The notes under the pieces are model-generated. The model was given only the letters and a program-made list of their open reading frames with translations, did no database searches and had not been told where the DNA came from. A program made the translations under genes and the position numbers. This document shows positions 41,413 through 50,446 of a stretch of 64,000 nt of DNA, piece by piece (position 1 is the first letter of the stretch; every line of letters starts with the position of its first letter). Location of the stretch: assembly GCF_024055575.1 (NCBI RefSeq), contig NZ_JAMXOE010000017.1, positions 1-64,000 of the forward strand, read 5' to 3'. The stretch comes from Mucilaginibacter flavidus (GTDB taxonomy: Bacteria > Bacteroidota > Bacteroidia > Sphingobacteriales > Sphingobacteriaceae).

Positions 41413-42603
41413 TCACTTCCCATCCGGCACATAATCAACCGGCAACAGATCCGACAGCCTGGACTTTGACCAGGTCCCTTCCAGCAACGGCGGCTGACCG
41501 ATGACGATGCCATTCATATCAAACAAAGTATAACCGGGGTCGAACATGGTGAGGATACTGGTTTCATAGTTTGTCATGTCCAGCGGGCGGTACAAATCCT
41601 TATTATAAACCTCGTCGCGCCTTTTGGTGTAAACCACGTATAAATAGTTAAGCGGGTGAAAGGCGAATACACCCTGTTTTTCGGTGGTTGTAAATACCTC
41701 GTAAGGCATAACCGGCACCTTGTTAAGCGACTCTTTATAGTATTTCGACAGGGTCGACAAATCCTTCCAATAATTGAACGAATCAACCATCCCCCTTTGA
41801 CCAAAAAAATTCGCCTTCTTTCTTATCACATCGTCGGGCGGCCGGTTGGGATTAATCTGCCGGTTCAGGTGGTACATAATAAAGCCATCCTCGGTTAGCT
41901 TGTTGGTATACAAACTCCTAAAAAAGTGCATGGCCGAGCCGTAGTAACATTCTTCGCGTTTTTCGTGCCATTTCTTTTTTTGCGCGGCATTGCCCGGCAG
42001 TTCCTCAAAAAGCCGCTCGCCACCCCACGAAATAACACCCGCCAGGCGGTCGCTTATAAAACCTTTGAGCAGGAATTTTACACGGTAGCCCAGCGCCTTG
42101 TTATCTACAATTAAAAATTCGTCGCCGCTGGCTTCAAGCGTTTGTTTGGTGCGATTGAACTGCAGGTTTAAAATATGCGGGTTTTCGACCACGCAATTTT
42201 TGGCATTTTCATCAACCCCGATAAAATCTTTTCGAAATGCTTCGTAATTTTTCTTCCAATCCGCAGCTGATGATATGGTTACCTCGCGCAGCATTAAAGG
42301 TTTGGGGGTTAATTCAATATCCAGCTTTATCGGCTCGTGCCCTACCAGTATGTCTTTGGTAAAATCCTGGTAGCCTAAAATGGTAACCGTTAAATTGTAT
42401 TGCCCCGGCCTTATGCCATTGAGCGTAAACCGGCCTTCGGAACCCGAGGCCGAACCAACAGACGAATTACTTAAAAACACACTTGCACCGGCCAGTGGCT
42501 TTTTTGTTTCGGCATTGGTTATAACGCCGGTAACCGTGCCATACTGGGCAACAGCTAAGGCCGGAAAGACTATTAAAAGAAAGATGAGCCAGGGGAATCG
42601 CAT
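41413..42603 (-). CDS. Secreted carboxypeptidase-regulatory-like domain protein
   Basis: 396 residues. A signal peptide (MRFPWLIFLLIVFPALAVAQ) is followed by a CarboxypepD_reg-like beta domain (GTVTGVITNAETKKPLAGAS, about residues 23-105). The remaining 290 residues belong to a conserved Bacteroidota extension (LREVTISSAADWKKNYEAF, FLKGFISDRLAGVISWGG). This kind of protein sits at the outer membrane or periplasm. Its role is unknown. It ends just beyond repeat copy D. Confidence 0.8.
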   Translation of the reverse strand: MRFPWLIFLLIVFPALAVAQYGTVTGVITNAETKKPLAGASVFLSNSSVGSASGSEGRFTLNGIRPGQYNLTVTILGYQDFTKDILVGHEPIKLDIELTPKPLMLREVTISSAADWKKNYEAFRKDFIGVDENAKNCVVENPHILNLQFNRTKQTLEASGDEFLIVDNKALGYRVKFLLKGFISDRLAGVISWGGERLFEELPGNAAQKKKWHEKREECYYGSAMHFFRSLYTNKLTEDGFIMYHLNRQINPNRPPDDVIRKKANFFGQRGMVDSFNYWKDLSTLSKYYKESLNKVPVMPYEVFTTTEKQGVFAFHPLNYLYVVYTKRRDEVYNKDLYRPLDMTNYETSILTMFDPGYTLFDMNGIVIGQPPLLEGTWSKSRLSDLLPVDYVPDGK

Positions 42604-43092
42604 CGTTTAAATTAAACTTGATTTAAAGATGCTAAAAAACGGAAAAATTGTGAAGTCCGGAAGACCGGGAGTCCGAAAGTCTGAAAGAAAGAGCGGATAT
42701 GATGTAAAAGTATTAATACACGAACCAATAACTGTTTTTCAGCTTTTTCAAAAAGGATATAATTCAAATTGTCACTAAAATACCTCTAGTCGTATATCTC
42801 CCGATTATACAGCGTGGTGGAATTTGGCTAAAGCCATGTTTTGTTATTTTATCTTTCCCGTCGGCTGAAGCCAGACGGCAATGAATTGAAAAGAATTGTT
42901 TCATTGCCGTCTCTTTTAAGGGACGGGCAACAAATAACGCGATTGGGGCTTTAGCCAAAAGCCGCAAGTGACAATTTGATTAGCGCCTCTACAGTAGTTC
43001 ACTGGCGCAAATTTCGGAGCCTTAGTCTTTACTGACTTTCGGGACTTTACCATCTTTCGGTCTTTATTGACTTTCCCGACTTCCGGACTTTT
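42604..43092. repeat. Spacer with GGCTAAAGCC nested palindrome and TCCGAAAGTC words
   Basis: 489 bases without a gene. A palindromic element at about 42826-42956 opens GGCTAAAGCC, closes GGCTTTAGCC, and holds an inner stem (GACGGCAATGAA / TTCATTGCCGTC) bounded by CCCGTC and GACGGG. On each side are TCCGAAAGTC-type words: 42652-42690 forward, and 43026-43092 in the reverse sense. Confidence 0.75.
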
Positions 43093-43776
43093 CTAATCCC
43101 TCCACAAAAAAGGGAACAAAATAAGCGAGGTAGTAATCACAATAACATTAATGGCCACCAGCACGCCTATGTCGCCATAACTTATACTGCGTTGCAGCCC
43201 ATCCATAGCCGCTTTACTAAGCCTTATGAGTATCAGGATTATGGGGATGATTACCGGGAAGCTTAATATCGCCATCAGCGTACCATTATTACCCGCTTTC
43301 GAGGCTATGCCCGATATCATGGTAAAAACGGTTGAAAAGCTCAGGCTGCCCAAAAAAACGGTTAAAAAATAGTAAAGCGGGTCGCCTAGGGTATTGTTAA
43401 AAAATAACATGTAAACCGGCAAGGCCAGCGCGCTCAGCAGCGACATCAGCAATATATTGTAAATAGTTTTTGAAAGGATAATAGCCTGCGGACTTGCGAT
43501 AGAATAATAATACAGCAAACGGCTCTTGCTCTCCTGCATAAAACTTTTGGCAATGGCATTAACCGATGCAAAAAGTATAATTATCCAGAACAGGATGTTC
43601 CAAACAATAGGATAGCCCGGCGAATTTTTAAAACCGGGATTGAGGTGAAACGACATGTAGCAGATAAACACCGTCGACACCACGTACAGCAGCACCCCGT
43701 TAAAGGCGTATTTTGAACGCCACTCCAGCACAATTTCTTTTTTTAAAAGATGAACGGTTTGGTTGTACAGCTGCAT
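43093..43776 (-). CDS. ccmB: Haem exporter subunit CcmB
   Basis: 227 residues from ATG 43776 (MQLYNQTVHLLKKEIVLEWR). Six spans, with the ABC-2-like N-terminus and INAIAKSF..SRLLYYYSIASPQAII segment conserved in CcmB. CcmB with CcmA and CcmC releases holo-CcmE. No ccmA-like gene stands next to it. It is flanked on both sides by TCCGAAAGTC-type word arrays in opposite orientation, which set it apart from the operon to its right. Confidence 0.88.
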   Translation of the reverse strand: MQLYNQTVHLLKKEIVLEWRSKYAFNGVLLYVVSTVFICYMSFHLNPGFKNSPGYPIVWNILFWIIILFASVNAIAKSFMQESKSRLLYYYSIASPQAIILSKTIYNILLMSLLSALALPVYMLFFNNTLGDPLYYFLTVFLGSLSFSTVFTMISGIASKAGNNGTLMAILSFPVIIPIILILIRLSKAAMDGLQRSISYGDIGVLVAINVIVITTSLILFPFLWRD

Positions 43777-43798
43777 GGGCGCAAAGATAGGGTTTTGA

Positions 43799-43837
43799 GT
43801 CCGAAAGTCGGGAAAGACCGGAAAGTCAGTAAAGACG
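43799..43837. repeat. TCCGAAAGTCGG array upstream of ccmB
   Basis: GTCCGAAAGTCGGGAAAGAC then CGGAAAGTCAGTAAAGAC. The reverse complement of this array lies downstream of ccmB at 43029-43092. Confidence 0.7.
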
Positions 43838-43857
43838 AGACGAACGTTAAAAAAACA

Positions 43858-43952
43858 TGTCATTTCGACGAGGTACGAGGAGAAATCTTGTACACCGTAC
43901 ATAGTCCGATATGCATGGCGTACAAGTTTTCTCGCTCTCGCTCGAAATGACA
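43858..43952. repeat. Palindromic element with TGTCATTTCGA ends
   Basis: TGTCATTTCGACGAGG... pairs with ...CGCTCGAAATGACA, with an inner TTGTACACC / GGCGTACAAG-type stem. Outer ends share TCATT with the TCATTGCG family, and the element is shorter at 95 bases. Confidence 0.75.
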
Positions 43953-43959
43953 ATGATGT

Positions 43960-46900
43960 TTAATTATCCAAATCCTTAAAATTATCTCCTGACATCCGGT
44001 CTATCAATTTCCCAAGCGGATCAATTCCGGCCCGGACGGGTTTGCCTTTTACGGTAAACGAAAACTGGTGGCTGCCATAGCTAAGCTTCATCCTTTTAAG
44101 ATATAGCGGATTGGTAACATTTTGCCCGTCCTTATTTTTAGCATCTGCGGCAAAAACACCGATGTCGATATAATCATTCATCTGTTTGGCAGGTACATCG
44201 TTTCCTTTGGCATCGATGTAAGTTTTCGCTGCGGTTACCTTCAGGGTAACATTGTACTCATCGTTTTTACCGGTTGGTACGGCCTTAAAGTCTTCCACCC
44301 TATTTTCATACAAGGTTATTTTCTTCCAGGTATCCTCCAGGTAATATTGTACCGAATCAGGCGTGTGTTTTTGCAGGTATCGGTAAAGGTCGTTTGAGCC
44401 TGCATAGGGCGGTGTGTTTTTAAATGCATAAGCATCTTTAAACTCGCGCAGGGCGGCGTTCATATTGTCTTCGCCAAGCAGATCCTTTAATCCATACATC
44501 ACAAAGCCGGCTTTGTCGCCCCATTCAAACCAGGTGTTGGCGGTAAGTACCGGGTGCTCGCGCTCCTCCAGCCTTGTGCGTACAAACGTGTAAAAGTTCA
44601 CACGGTCCTGCAAAATCCACCTGATGTTGTTTTTGCCGTATTTTTTCTCGGCCATTACCAGTGCGCTGTAGGTGGCCAGCCCTTCAGGTATTACCAGCGA
44701 GCCTACAGTTACATTTGGCGCTACCTGGTACCGCCACCATTGCTGGGCCAGTTGCCGGGTAAGGTTAAAATAGGCAAAATCAAATTTGTCAGTACCGCTA
44801 AAGTCAGCATTCCAGGTGTTGTACTCAGCATAGGTATCAAGGGTGGTTAATGATGCATCACGCGGTCCATAATGCGATGTCTCCGCGAAACGCATATTTT
44901 TGAATGGAAATGGGCCATAAGCCGATTCAAAATACTTCAGGCCATCCTCATAAGCCTTCATAAAACGAGGGACATTTACGCTATGTGCCGGGTGATAATA
45001 AATATCCACGTCAACCGGGTGGCTCACGTTAATAGTTTCATGCAAATCGGCATAACGCGCCGAAATTATCGCGAGAGGCGCATACATGCCCGGCTTATCC
45101 TGCACGTAATGGAAATAGTTGCGCCCTTTATCGCTCCATTTTTTTACCAGTTCGCCGGGCGCTACAGCAGTTTGGTCGCCGGCAGTGCTTACGGTAATAT
45201 CCATGGTCATCAGGTCTGCTGCCGCGCCGGCCTTCAGGGTTTTTATTCCTTCAGGGTCATTTTGGGCTACTTCCTCTTCCTGCTTTGGTGGCAGGCCATT
45301 CTTTTTACGTACATACGGGCTGTTTATTTCGTCGTCATCATCATACCCCATTCCAGGCAACCCGCCATTAAAAAATATGCCGTTCTTTAACAAATTGGCA
45401 GCATACAAACCATTTTGAAATCCCGTATTGTAAACAGCGGAGTTAACTTCAAGCAGGGCTGAGTCGCCCGGAGCAATGGGTTTGTCAAACTTATACAAAC
45501 GAAAATCCGCAGTATCCTTAGCCGGCCTGAAGATATTAAACATTCCCCGGTCGTACAGCAGGGGGCTGGTAAATGGTACAGGTTTGCCGTTTAATTTAAT
45601 AGAGTATTCCGTCAGCCCGTCGGCATCAAGCAGCAATTGCGAAATTGGCACAGCGTTTTTGTTTTTTATGGCAACAAAAGCTTTTACATTTTCCCGTTGT
45701 TCACTGGGGTATAAATCAATAAAGAACTTAAATGCTGTAACTTTAGGCAGCGGGAGTTTTGCATAACGCTTTAGTGATTTTTCGTAGATAATCGCCCTGT
45801 CTTCCGATTCGCCCTTGGTAAGGAAAGCATTTAAATAGCTCACATTATAATAATTGTAAGCCCCAACCGCCAAAAATGCAAACAGTACTACTGCGGTTAT
45901 TAACTTCGTTTTGCCGTCAAAACGCTCCCCAACCAGCTGGAGCCTCTCTTTAAACGAACTGCTGACGCCCCTATAGTAAAACAACGCAGCTATAATTACC
46001 AGCAACCCTGCGCATAGCAGCCAGTACAGGTTGAACCAGGTTACCGGCGCGAGCATATGCCCCATCCCGTCCATATCCGAAATACCGTACCATGGGGTGT
46101 ATGAATAATTCAGCAGGTTATAATTGAAAGTTCCTGTAGTTTCTAAAAAGAATACCAGTACCCAAATTGTAACGCCCACGCCGTGCGCGACAAACTTATT
46201 ATTGATAACCACATGCACTACATAGCTAAACACCACCATCTCCAGTAATCGCGGCAGCAAAACAGCAAAAACGGTGGTGAAATATACCAGCAGGTTATAG
46301 TGAAAAAACCCTTTCGCCGTTTGCACCACCATGCCGGTAACCATCGGGATTAATGACAAGCCAAACCCGATTATCAGCAGTGCTACCAGCTTCGAACCAT
46401 TCAATACCCAGTTTGGCGGTGGCAGCGAATCATTGATAAAAGCATAACGTGTTACTTTGTCACGATGCAGCGTTTCGCCGGTATAGAATATTATAATGAA
46501 AAAGATAAAAAACGGGAAGACATCATTAAATATCCCCAAAAGCATCACCGTTCGCGGATAGTATGGCACGCCGTAGTCCCGGTTGCCCATCCAAAATACA
46601 AAGCCGAGGAATACCAATCCGGTAATTACTATAATCCAGAAGTAATTATCGCGGAGGATGTTCATCAGCTCGAGCCTGCTTAAATTGAACAGGGTTTTGC
46701 GGTTGTAAGGCTTGGTGAAGCTAACCTTTACGTTTTGGTTAATAGCTCGTTTCACTTTTGCCGGTTCATCATCAATGGCGGCTTTATCCCTTTTCCCGCT
46801 GAAGAATTTCTCGAAGGTGAAATTAAAGTAGGTAGCCAGGAGTATCACCAGCCCCAGGCCGGTCCATAACAGCCGGTTAAGCAGCACAGCGCCTTCAACC

Positions 46901-47604
46901 GGAAACAGCGTTGTGTTTTTGACGAATGATGGCGTGCTCGACGATATCATCCTGATGGCGCTTATCCCAAAAGGGTCCGCTAATATGGTTACCGTAGCAT
47001 TGTTGGTATTGTTTAGGAAGAAAACTGAAATGAAATAACCGAGGAATAGTAATATACCTCCTGCGTAAATCACCTTCACATTCCGGGTAAATGCCACCAA
47101 CCCAAAAAACAATGCGGATGCGAAGAACAAATTTGGCAGCGCTATGGTAACAAATGGCTGAAAGTAATACATGAAGTTATTGGGTCCATATTCCTTGGCA
47201 TCCCTCCAGCCCATTGCTGGGCCAAGCTTTGTACCAATTATAGCGCCTATAACTACCGAAGTTGCAATCAGTGCCATAAACAGGAACGAGCCCAAAAACC
47301 TCCCCCAGAAATATCCGGGTTTTGTTATAGGATAGGTGAGGTAGTAGTCCTTAGTATTATACTCAATGTCGCGGTATAGCGCAGTACCCATAATTGATGA
47401 GCTTACCAGCATCATCATTAATGTTATAGCGGAGCACCAAAACGAGATAATGTATGGCGAATTGATATGTTGTTTTTCGCCCAGGGGAAGCGAACCGGTG
47501 GCGAAAGTGCCGATAGTAAATATGAGTGCAGCTGCAAAGTACAGGTACACGGCGGGCCTGCGGGTCCGGTTTTGGACCTCGAACAGAAAAATTTTCCAGA
47601 ACAT
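43960..47604 (-). CDS. ABC-2 permease fused to a degenerate M1 peptidase-like domain
   Basis: 1214 residues. About 12 membrane spans in the first 580 residues form two ABC-2-type permease halves. The remaining residues resemble an M1 aminopeptidase (KYFESAYGPFPFKNMRFAE, WWRYQVAPN, IPEGLATYSALV). Where functional enzymes have HExxH, this one reads RQLAQ (950-954), so two zinc ligands and the catalytic Glu are lost. The domain is probably a binding module. Last gene of the YtrA-type operon, 21 bases after its ATPase. Confidence 0.88.
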   Translation of the reverse strand: MFWKIFLFEVQNRTRRPAVYLYFAAALIFTIGTFATGSLPLGEKQHINSPYIISFWCSAITLMMMLVSSSIMGTALYRDIEYNTKDYYLTYPITKPGYFWGRFLGSFLFMALIATSVVIGAIIGTKLGPAMGWRDAKEYGPNNFMYYFQPFVTIALPNLFFASALFFGLVAFTRNVKVIYAGGILLFLGYFISVFFLNNTNNATVTILADPFGISAIRMISSSTPSFVKNTTLFPVEGAVLLNRLLWTGLGLVILLATYFNFTFEKFFSGKRDKAAIDDEPAKVKRAINQNVKVSFTKPYNRKTLFNLSRLELMNILRDNYFWIIVITGLVFLGFVFWMGNRDYGVPYYPRTVMLLGIFNDVFPFFIFFIIIFYTGETLHRDKVTRYAFINDSLPPPNWVLNGSKLVALLIIGFGLSLIPMVTGMVVQTAKGFFHYNLLVYFTTVFAVLLPRLLEMVVFSYVVHVVINNKFVAHGVGVTIWVLVFFLETTGTFNYNLLNYSYTPWYGISDMDGMGHMLAPVTWFNLYWLLCAGLLVIIAALFYYRGVSSSFKERLQLVGERFDGKTKLITAVVLFAFLAVGAYNYYNVSYLNAFLTKGESEDRAIIYEKSLKRYAKLPLPKVTAFKFFIDLYPSEQRENVKAFVAIKNKNAVPISQLLLDADGLTEYSIKLNGKPVPFTSPLLYDRGMFNIFRPAKDTADFRLYKFDKPIAPGDSALLEVNSAVYNTGFQNGLYAANLLKNGIFFNGGLPGMGYDDDDEINSPYVRKKNGLPPKQEEEVAQNDPEGIKTLKAGAAADLMTMDITVSTAGDQTAVAPGELVKKWSDKGRNYFHYVQDKPGMYAPLAIISARYADLHETINVSHPVDVDIYYHPAHSVNVPRFMKAYEDGLKYFESAYGPFPFKNMRFAETSHYGPRDASLTTLDTYAEYNTWNADFSGTDKFDFAYFNLTRQLAQQWWRYQVAPNVTVGSLVIPEGLATYSALVMAEKKYGKNNIRWILQDRVNFYTFVRTRLEEREHPVLTANTWFEWGDKAGFVMYGLKDLLGEDNMNAALREFKDAYAFKNTPPYAGSNDLYRYLQKHTPDSVQYYLEDTWKKITLYENRVEDFKAVPTGKNDEYNVTLKVTAAKTYIDAKGNDVPAKQMNDYIDIGVFAADAKNKDGQNVTNPLYLKRMKLSYGSHQFSFTVKGKPVRAGIDPLGKLIDRMSGDNFKDLDN

Positions 47605-47625
47605 ATTTATATGATTTAGAGGAGG

Positions 47626-48513
47626 TTAAATGGTATTTACATCCACGCGGGTTGCAATATTACTAAAGTACACGTCTTCAAGATTAGGCACCGCCGCAAC
47701 GAAGCCGCTGCCGGGATTCGTATCACTAATGATCCTGATATGCAGCTGCCCCGTTTTTAACTGGGTTGATATTACTGTGAAGTCGTCTTTATAAAGCCCC
47801 AGCTCGTTTTTGCCAATGGCCTTGGTAAATATTTTGCCCTCCATTTCGGTAACGGCTGTATCCGGTTCCCCGGCATAAAGCACCTCCCCCTGGCAAATTA
47901 TGGCAAAGTTTGAGCAAAGCGTGCTCACATCTTCTACTATGTGGGTTGATAATATCACGATGGTATTTTCTCCCAGTTGGCTCAGCAGGTTGTAAAAGCG
48001 GTTACGTTCAGCGGGGTCCAAACCGGCGGTTGGCTCATCCACAATAATCAGTTTAGGGTTACCGATCAGGGCCTGCGCTATCCCGAAGCGCTGTTTCATG
48101 CCGCCCGAGTAAGTGCCCAAATGTTTCTTTCTGTCTTTTGACAGGTTCACATTTTCCAGCAGCGAACTCACAAGCTCTTTGCGTTCGGCGCTATTACCAA
48201 TCCCTTTTAACTGGGCAATATGGTCGAGCATCCGCTCGGCTGAAATTTTGGGGTAAACGCCAAACTCCTGCGGCAGGTAGCCCAGCAATTGCCTAACCTG
48301 GGTTTTGCTTTTCAGCACATCAAGGTCGTCTAAAAAAACGCTGCCTTTATCAGCTTCCTGCAGGGTAGCAATGGTGCGCATTAGCGATGATTTGCCGGCG
48401 CCGTTAGGGCCCAGCAAACCAAACATGCCATTGTTTAAGGTTAGCGATACATCCTTTAAAGCATGCACGCCGTTTGCGTATGTTTTTGAAAGTGAATTTA
48501 TAACAAGTTTCAT
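47626..48513 (-). CDS. ABC ATP-binding protein of the fused-permease exporter
   Basis: 295 residues. Walker A GPNGAGKSS, signature SGGMKQRFGIAQAL, Walker B LIIVDEPTAGLD and the H-loop STHIVE are present, with a C-terminal extension of about 75 residues. It should energise the 1214-residue permease encoded 21 bases downstream. CcmA was considered and rejected. Fifth gene of the YtrA-type operon. Confidence 0.88.
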   Translation of the reverse strand: MKLVINSLSKTYANGVHALKDVSLTLNNGMFGLLGPNGAGKSSLMRTIATLQEADKGSVFLDDLDVLKSKTQVRQLLGYLPQEFGVYPKISAERMLDHIAQLKGIGNSAERKELVSSLLENVNLSKDRKKHLGTYSGGMKQRFGIAQALIGNPKLIIVDEPTAGLDPAERNRFYNLLSQLGENTIVILSTHIVEDVSTLCSNFAIICQGEVLYAGEPDTAVTEMEGKIFTKAIGKNELGLYKDDFTVISTQLKTGQLHIRIISDTNPGSGFVAAVPNLEDVYFSNIATRVDVNTI

Positions 48514-48536
48514 ATTTGTAAGGATTAAGATTTATA

Positions 48537-49274
48537 TCATTGTTTATTTATTAATTTTTTAGCTGCGCCGGTGAATATCAGTTTTGCACTATCGGCCAAC
48601 TGGTATTTCAGGTCCGGGATGCTGGCTTCCAATATTTGAAGCCTGCTTTTATTTAGCACGGTAAAATCTGCTTTTTCAAACCGGTTACCGGTGCCAATTG
48701 TCATATCTGATGCGCTCCCATCATTAATCCCGATCACAGCCTTTAAAGCCTTGATGTTATTTTGGGTTAGTATAATATTGCTGGCGTGTTTTGCAGTAAT
48801 CGACAAACTATCCATGGTGAACCCGCGAATAATGGAGGGGCGCCATTTAAAATCGGCAGCTGCCAGGGTGTCGGTAACGGGCAGATCGCCTGCCATATAC
48901 CTTGCGTCGGCATCAAAATTCACAAGTTTGGGGCAGGTAATTACCATCACATAATCATACCTGGAATTTTGATAATTTCCGGAAAAACCAACGTCAATAT
49001 TCAACGTGCCGCCTGTTTGCGTCACCTTTACATAATTATTGCCATTGGGTTCAATTTTCACCCCGAACGGCCCATGTTTCACTACAATGTTCGCAGCGGT
49101 TGAAGCGTTAAGTTTTATGGAATTAAAATTTCTAAAGTTCAGGGTAACAAAATCCCTGAAGGGGTTCTTGTAGTCGCCCGAAAGATAGGCGGCCTTTAGT
49201 TTTAAATCATAAAAAAACATAGCGGCCAGTATCAGTATCACAGCGGCGATGGCCAGTTTATTACTTGTCTTCAT
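48537..49274 (-). CDS. Putative GIN-like beta-helix surface domain protein
   Basis: 245 residues. One N-terminal span (LAIAAVILILAAMFFYDL) anchors a beta-rich exported domain. Repeating motifs such as FNSIKLNASTAANIVVKHG and SLSITAKHASNIILTQNN resemble the GIN/DUF2807 right-handed beta-helix of Bacteroidota adhesin-like proteins. Its start overlaps the YtrA-type regulator's stop by 14 bases, so the two are coupled. It may sense or bind envelope material for the transporter. Confidence 0.65.
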   Translation of the reverse strand: MKTSNKLAIAAVILILAAMFFYDLKLKAAYLSGDYKNPFRDFVTLNFRNFNSIKLNASTAANIVVKHGPFGVKIEPNGNNYVKVTQTGGTLNIDVGFSGNYQNSRYDYVMVITCPKLVNFDADARYMAGDLPVTDTLAAADFKWRPSIIRGFTMDSLSITAKHASNIILTQNNIKALKAVIGINDGSASDMTIGTGNRFEKADFTVLNKSRLQILEASIPDLKYQLADSAKLIFTGAAKKLINKQ

Positions 49275-49665
49275 CTTCCTTTTTATTTGGCGTTAAACCG
49301 TAATTTTCAGCTTTAAATTTTTCGTACCTATCCTGTATTTCGGCAGCCGAAATATCAAGCATGTACATATTTTTGAATAACTCCGGCAGGTTTTGCTGCA
49401 GAAAATTTTCTTTCCTCAGTTTCTTTACCGTTTCATACCCATCCGGCGATACAAATAGGCCCAACCCTCTTTTATTGTAAACCACCTCCTGGTTTTGCAA
49501 AAACTCGTACGAGCGCATCACCGTGTTAGGGTTTACTTCCAGTTCAACAGCCAGATCTCTAACCGAAGGGATTTTCTGTTCGGGTGGCCATTTTTCCAGT
49601 AATATATTATCGCACACATAGGCCGCTATCTGCAGGTATATGGCTTCGTTGTCTTTAAATTCCAT
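49261..49665 (-). CDS. GntR-family regulator, YtrA type
   Basis: 134 residues. A winged helix-turn-helix at the N-terminus (KIPSVRDLAVELEVNPNTVM, RGLGLFVSP) is followed by only about 50 residues, too short for a ligand domain, which is the YtrA subfamily layout. YtrA repressors control ABC transporter operons that respond to cell-wall damage in Bacillus. Its position as third gene in an ABC operon, with an AGTGTA palindrome upstream of the first gene, argues that it controls this operon. Confidence 0.9.
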   Translation of the reverse strand: MEFKDNEAIYLQIAAYVCDNILLEKWPPEQKIPSVRDLAVELEVNPNTVMRSYEFLQNQEVVYNKRGLGLFVSPDGYETVKKLRKENFLQQNLPELFKNMYMLDISAAEIQDRYEKFKAENYGLTPNKKEDEDK

Positions 49666-49674
49666 AGTCAGCCA

Positions 49675-50445
49675 TTAAACTTGCTTTTCTTTTAACCTGT
49701 AATATGCCGCCACCCAAAAAACTATCGACACGATAAATATTATGTATACAACCATGGGTTCAAATGCAGCTGATGCTGAAACCCCGTAGTCCTTCCCATT
49801 TTCTATGAACGACATATTACTAAATGGCGTGGCTGTCCGGACGTCGCGGCCTGTTAATGCATGGAGCAGCGAAGTATTTAGCAGCGATAAAAGTATAACA
49901 GCTATAAAAAAGCTAAACCCGGTTTTTATAAAATGAAGTTTTTCAAAAAACAGGGCGCCGCAAATAGTAATGCTATGCAATAGCATAAAAACCAGGAATA
50001 TGCTGCTGTATGGGTACCCAAAAACATTTAAAACATAGGTATGCTGGTGCGGCCAATGCCTCAGGTTGAGTAATATCGTCAGTATACAATAAAACGAAAT
50101 GGAATATACTACCGTAAATACTACGAAAGAAAATAGCCAGCCGACAAGGAACTTCTCAAAATGCGAGGCCGGCAATGTAAGGTACCCTACCGCCTTTTTC
50201 CTGTCACTGACATCGGCAAAAATGGTACTTGTAAAAATGGTGCCTGCCAGCATGTACAGACCAGTAAACAGTATTACCTGCGTACCTATGTCTAACGGCG
50301 TAGGTATAAGGTAAACAAAAAAACTTCCGCCTACCAGCATCACTCCCAGCAGTACCGATAATGCCATTAGGTAAGTTTTATAATGCTCTGCAAGTTGCTT
50401 AATAAACAGCCGGCCAAAACGTTTTGTATTAAATATATTGTTCAT
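49675..50445 (-). CDS. ABC-2 type permease subunit
   Basis: 256 residues with six spans (for example YLMALSVLLGVMLVGGSFFV and MVVYIIFIVSIVFWVAAYY). No soluble domain. It follows its ATPase with a 1-base gap and precedes the YtrA-type regulator by 9 bases. Likely the membrane half of the first transporter of the operon; substrate unknown. Confidence 0.82.
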   Translation of the reverse strand: MNNIFNTKRFGRLFIKQLAEHYKTYLMALSVLLGVMLVGGSFFVYLIPTPLDIGTQVILFTGLYMLAGTIFTSTIFADVSDRKKAVGYLTLPASHFEKFLVGWLFSFVVFTVVYSISFYCILTILLNLRHWPHQHTYVLNVFGYPYSSIFLVFMLLHSITICGALFFEKLHFIKTGFSFFIAVILLSLLNTSLLHALTGRDVRTATPFSNMSFIENGKDYGVSASAAFEPMVVYIIFIVSIVFWVAAYYRLKEKQV

Positions 50446-50446
50446 C

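Noticed and set aside
42764..42967. 67-codon minus-strand gene
   Set aside because: It lies almost wholly in the GGCTAAAGCC palindromic element.
43777..43953. Upstream extension of ccmB
   Set aside because: The added frame is formed by the TCCGAAAGTC array and a palindrome; the family starts at ATG 43776.
47626..48513. CcmA, the haem exporter ATPase
   Set aside because: It is 295 residues, with a C-terminal extension, and is adjacent to the fused permease rather than ccmB; CcmA is about 200-220 residues.
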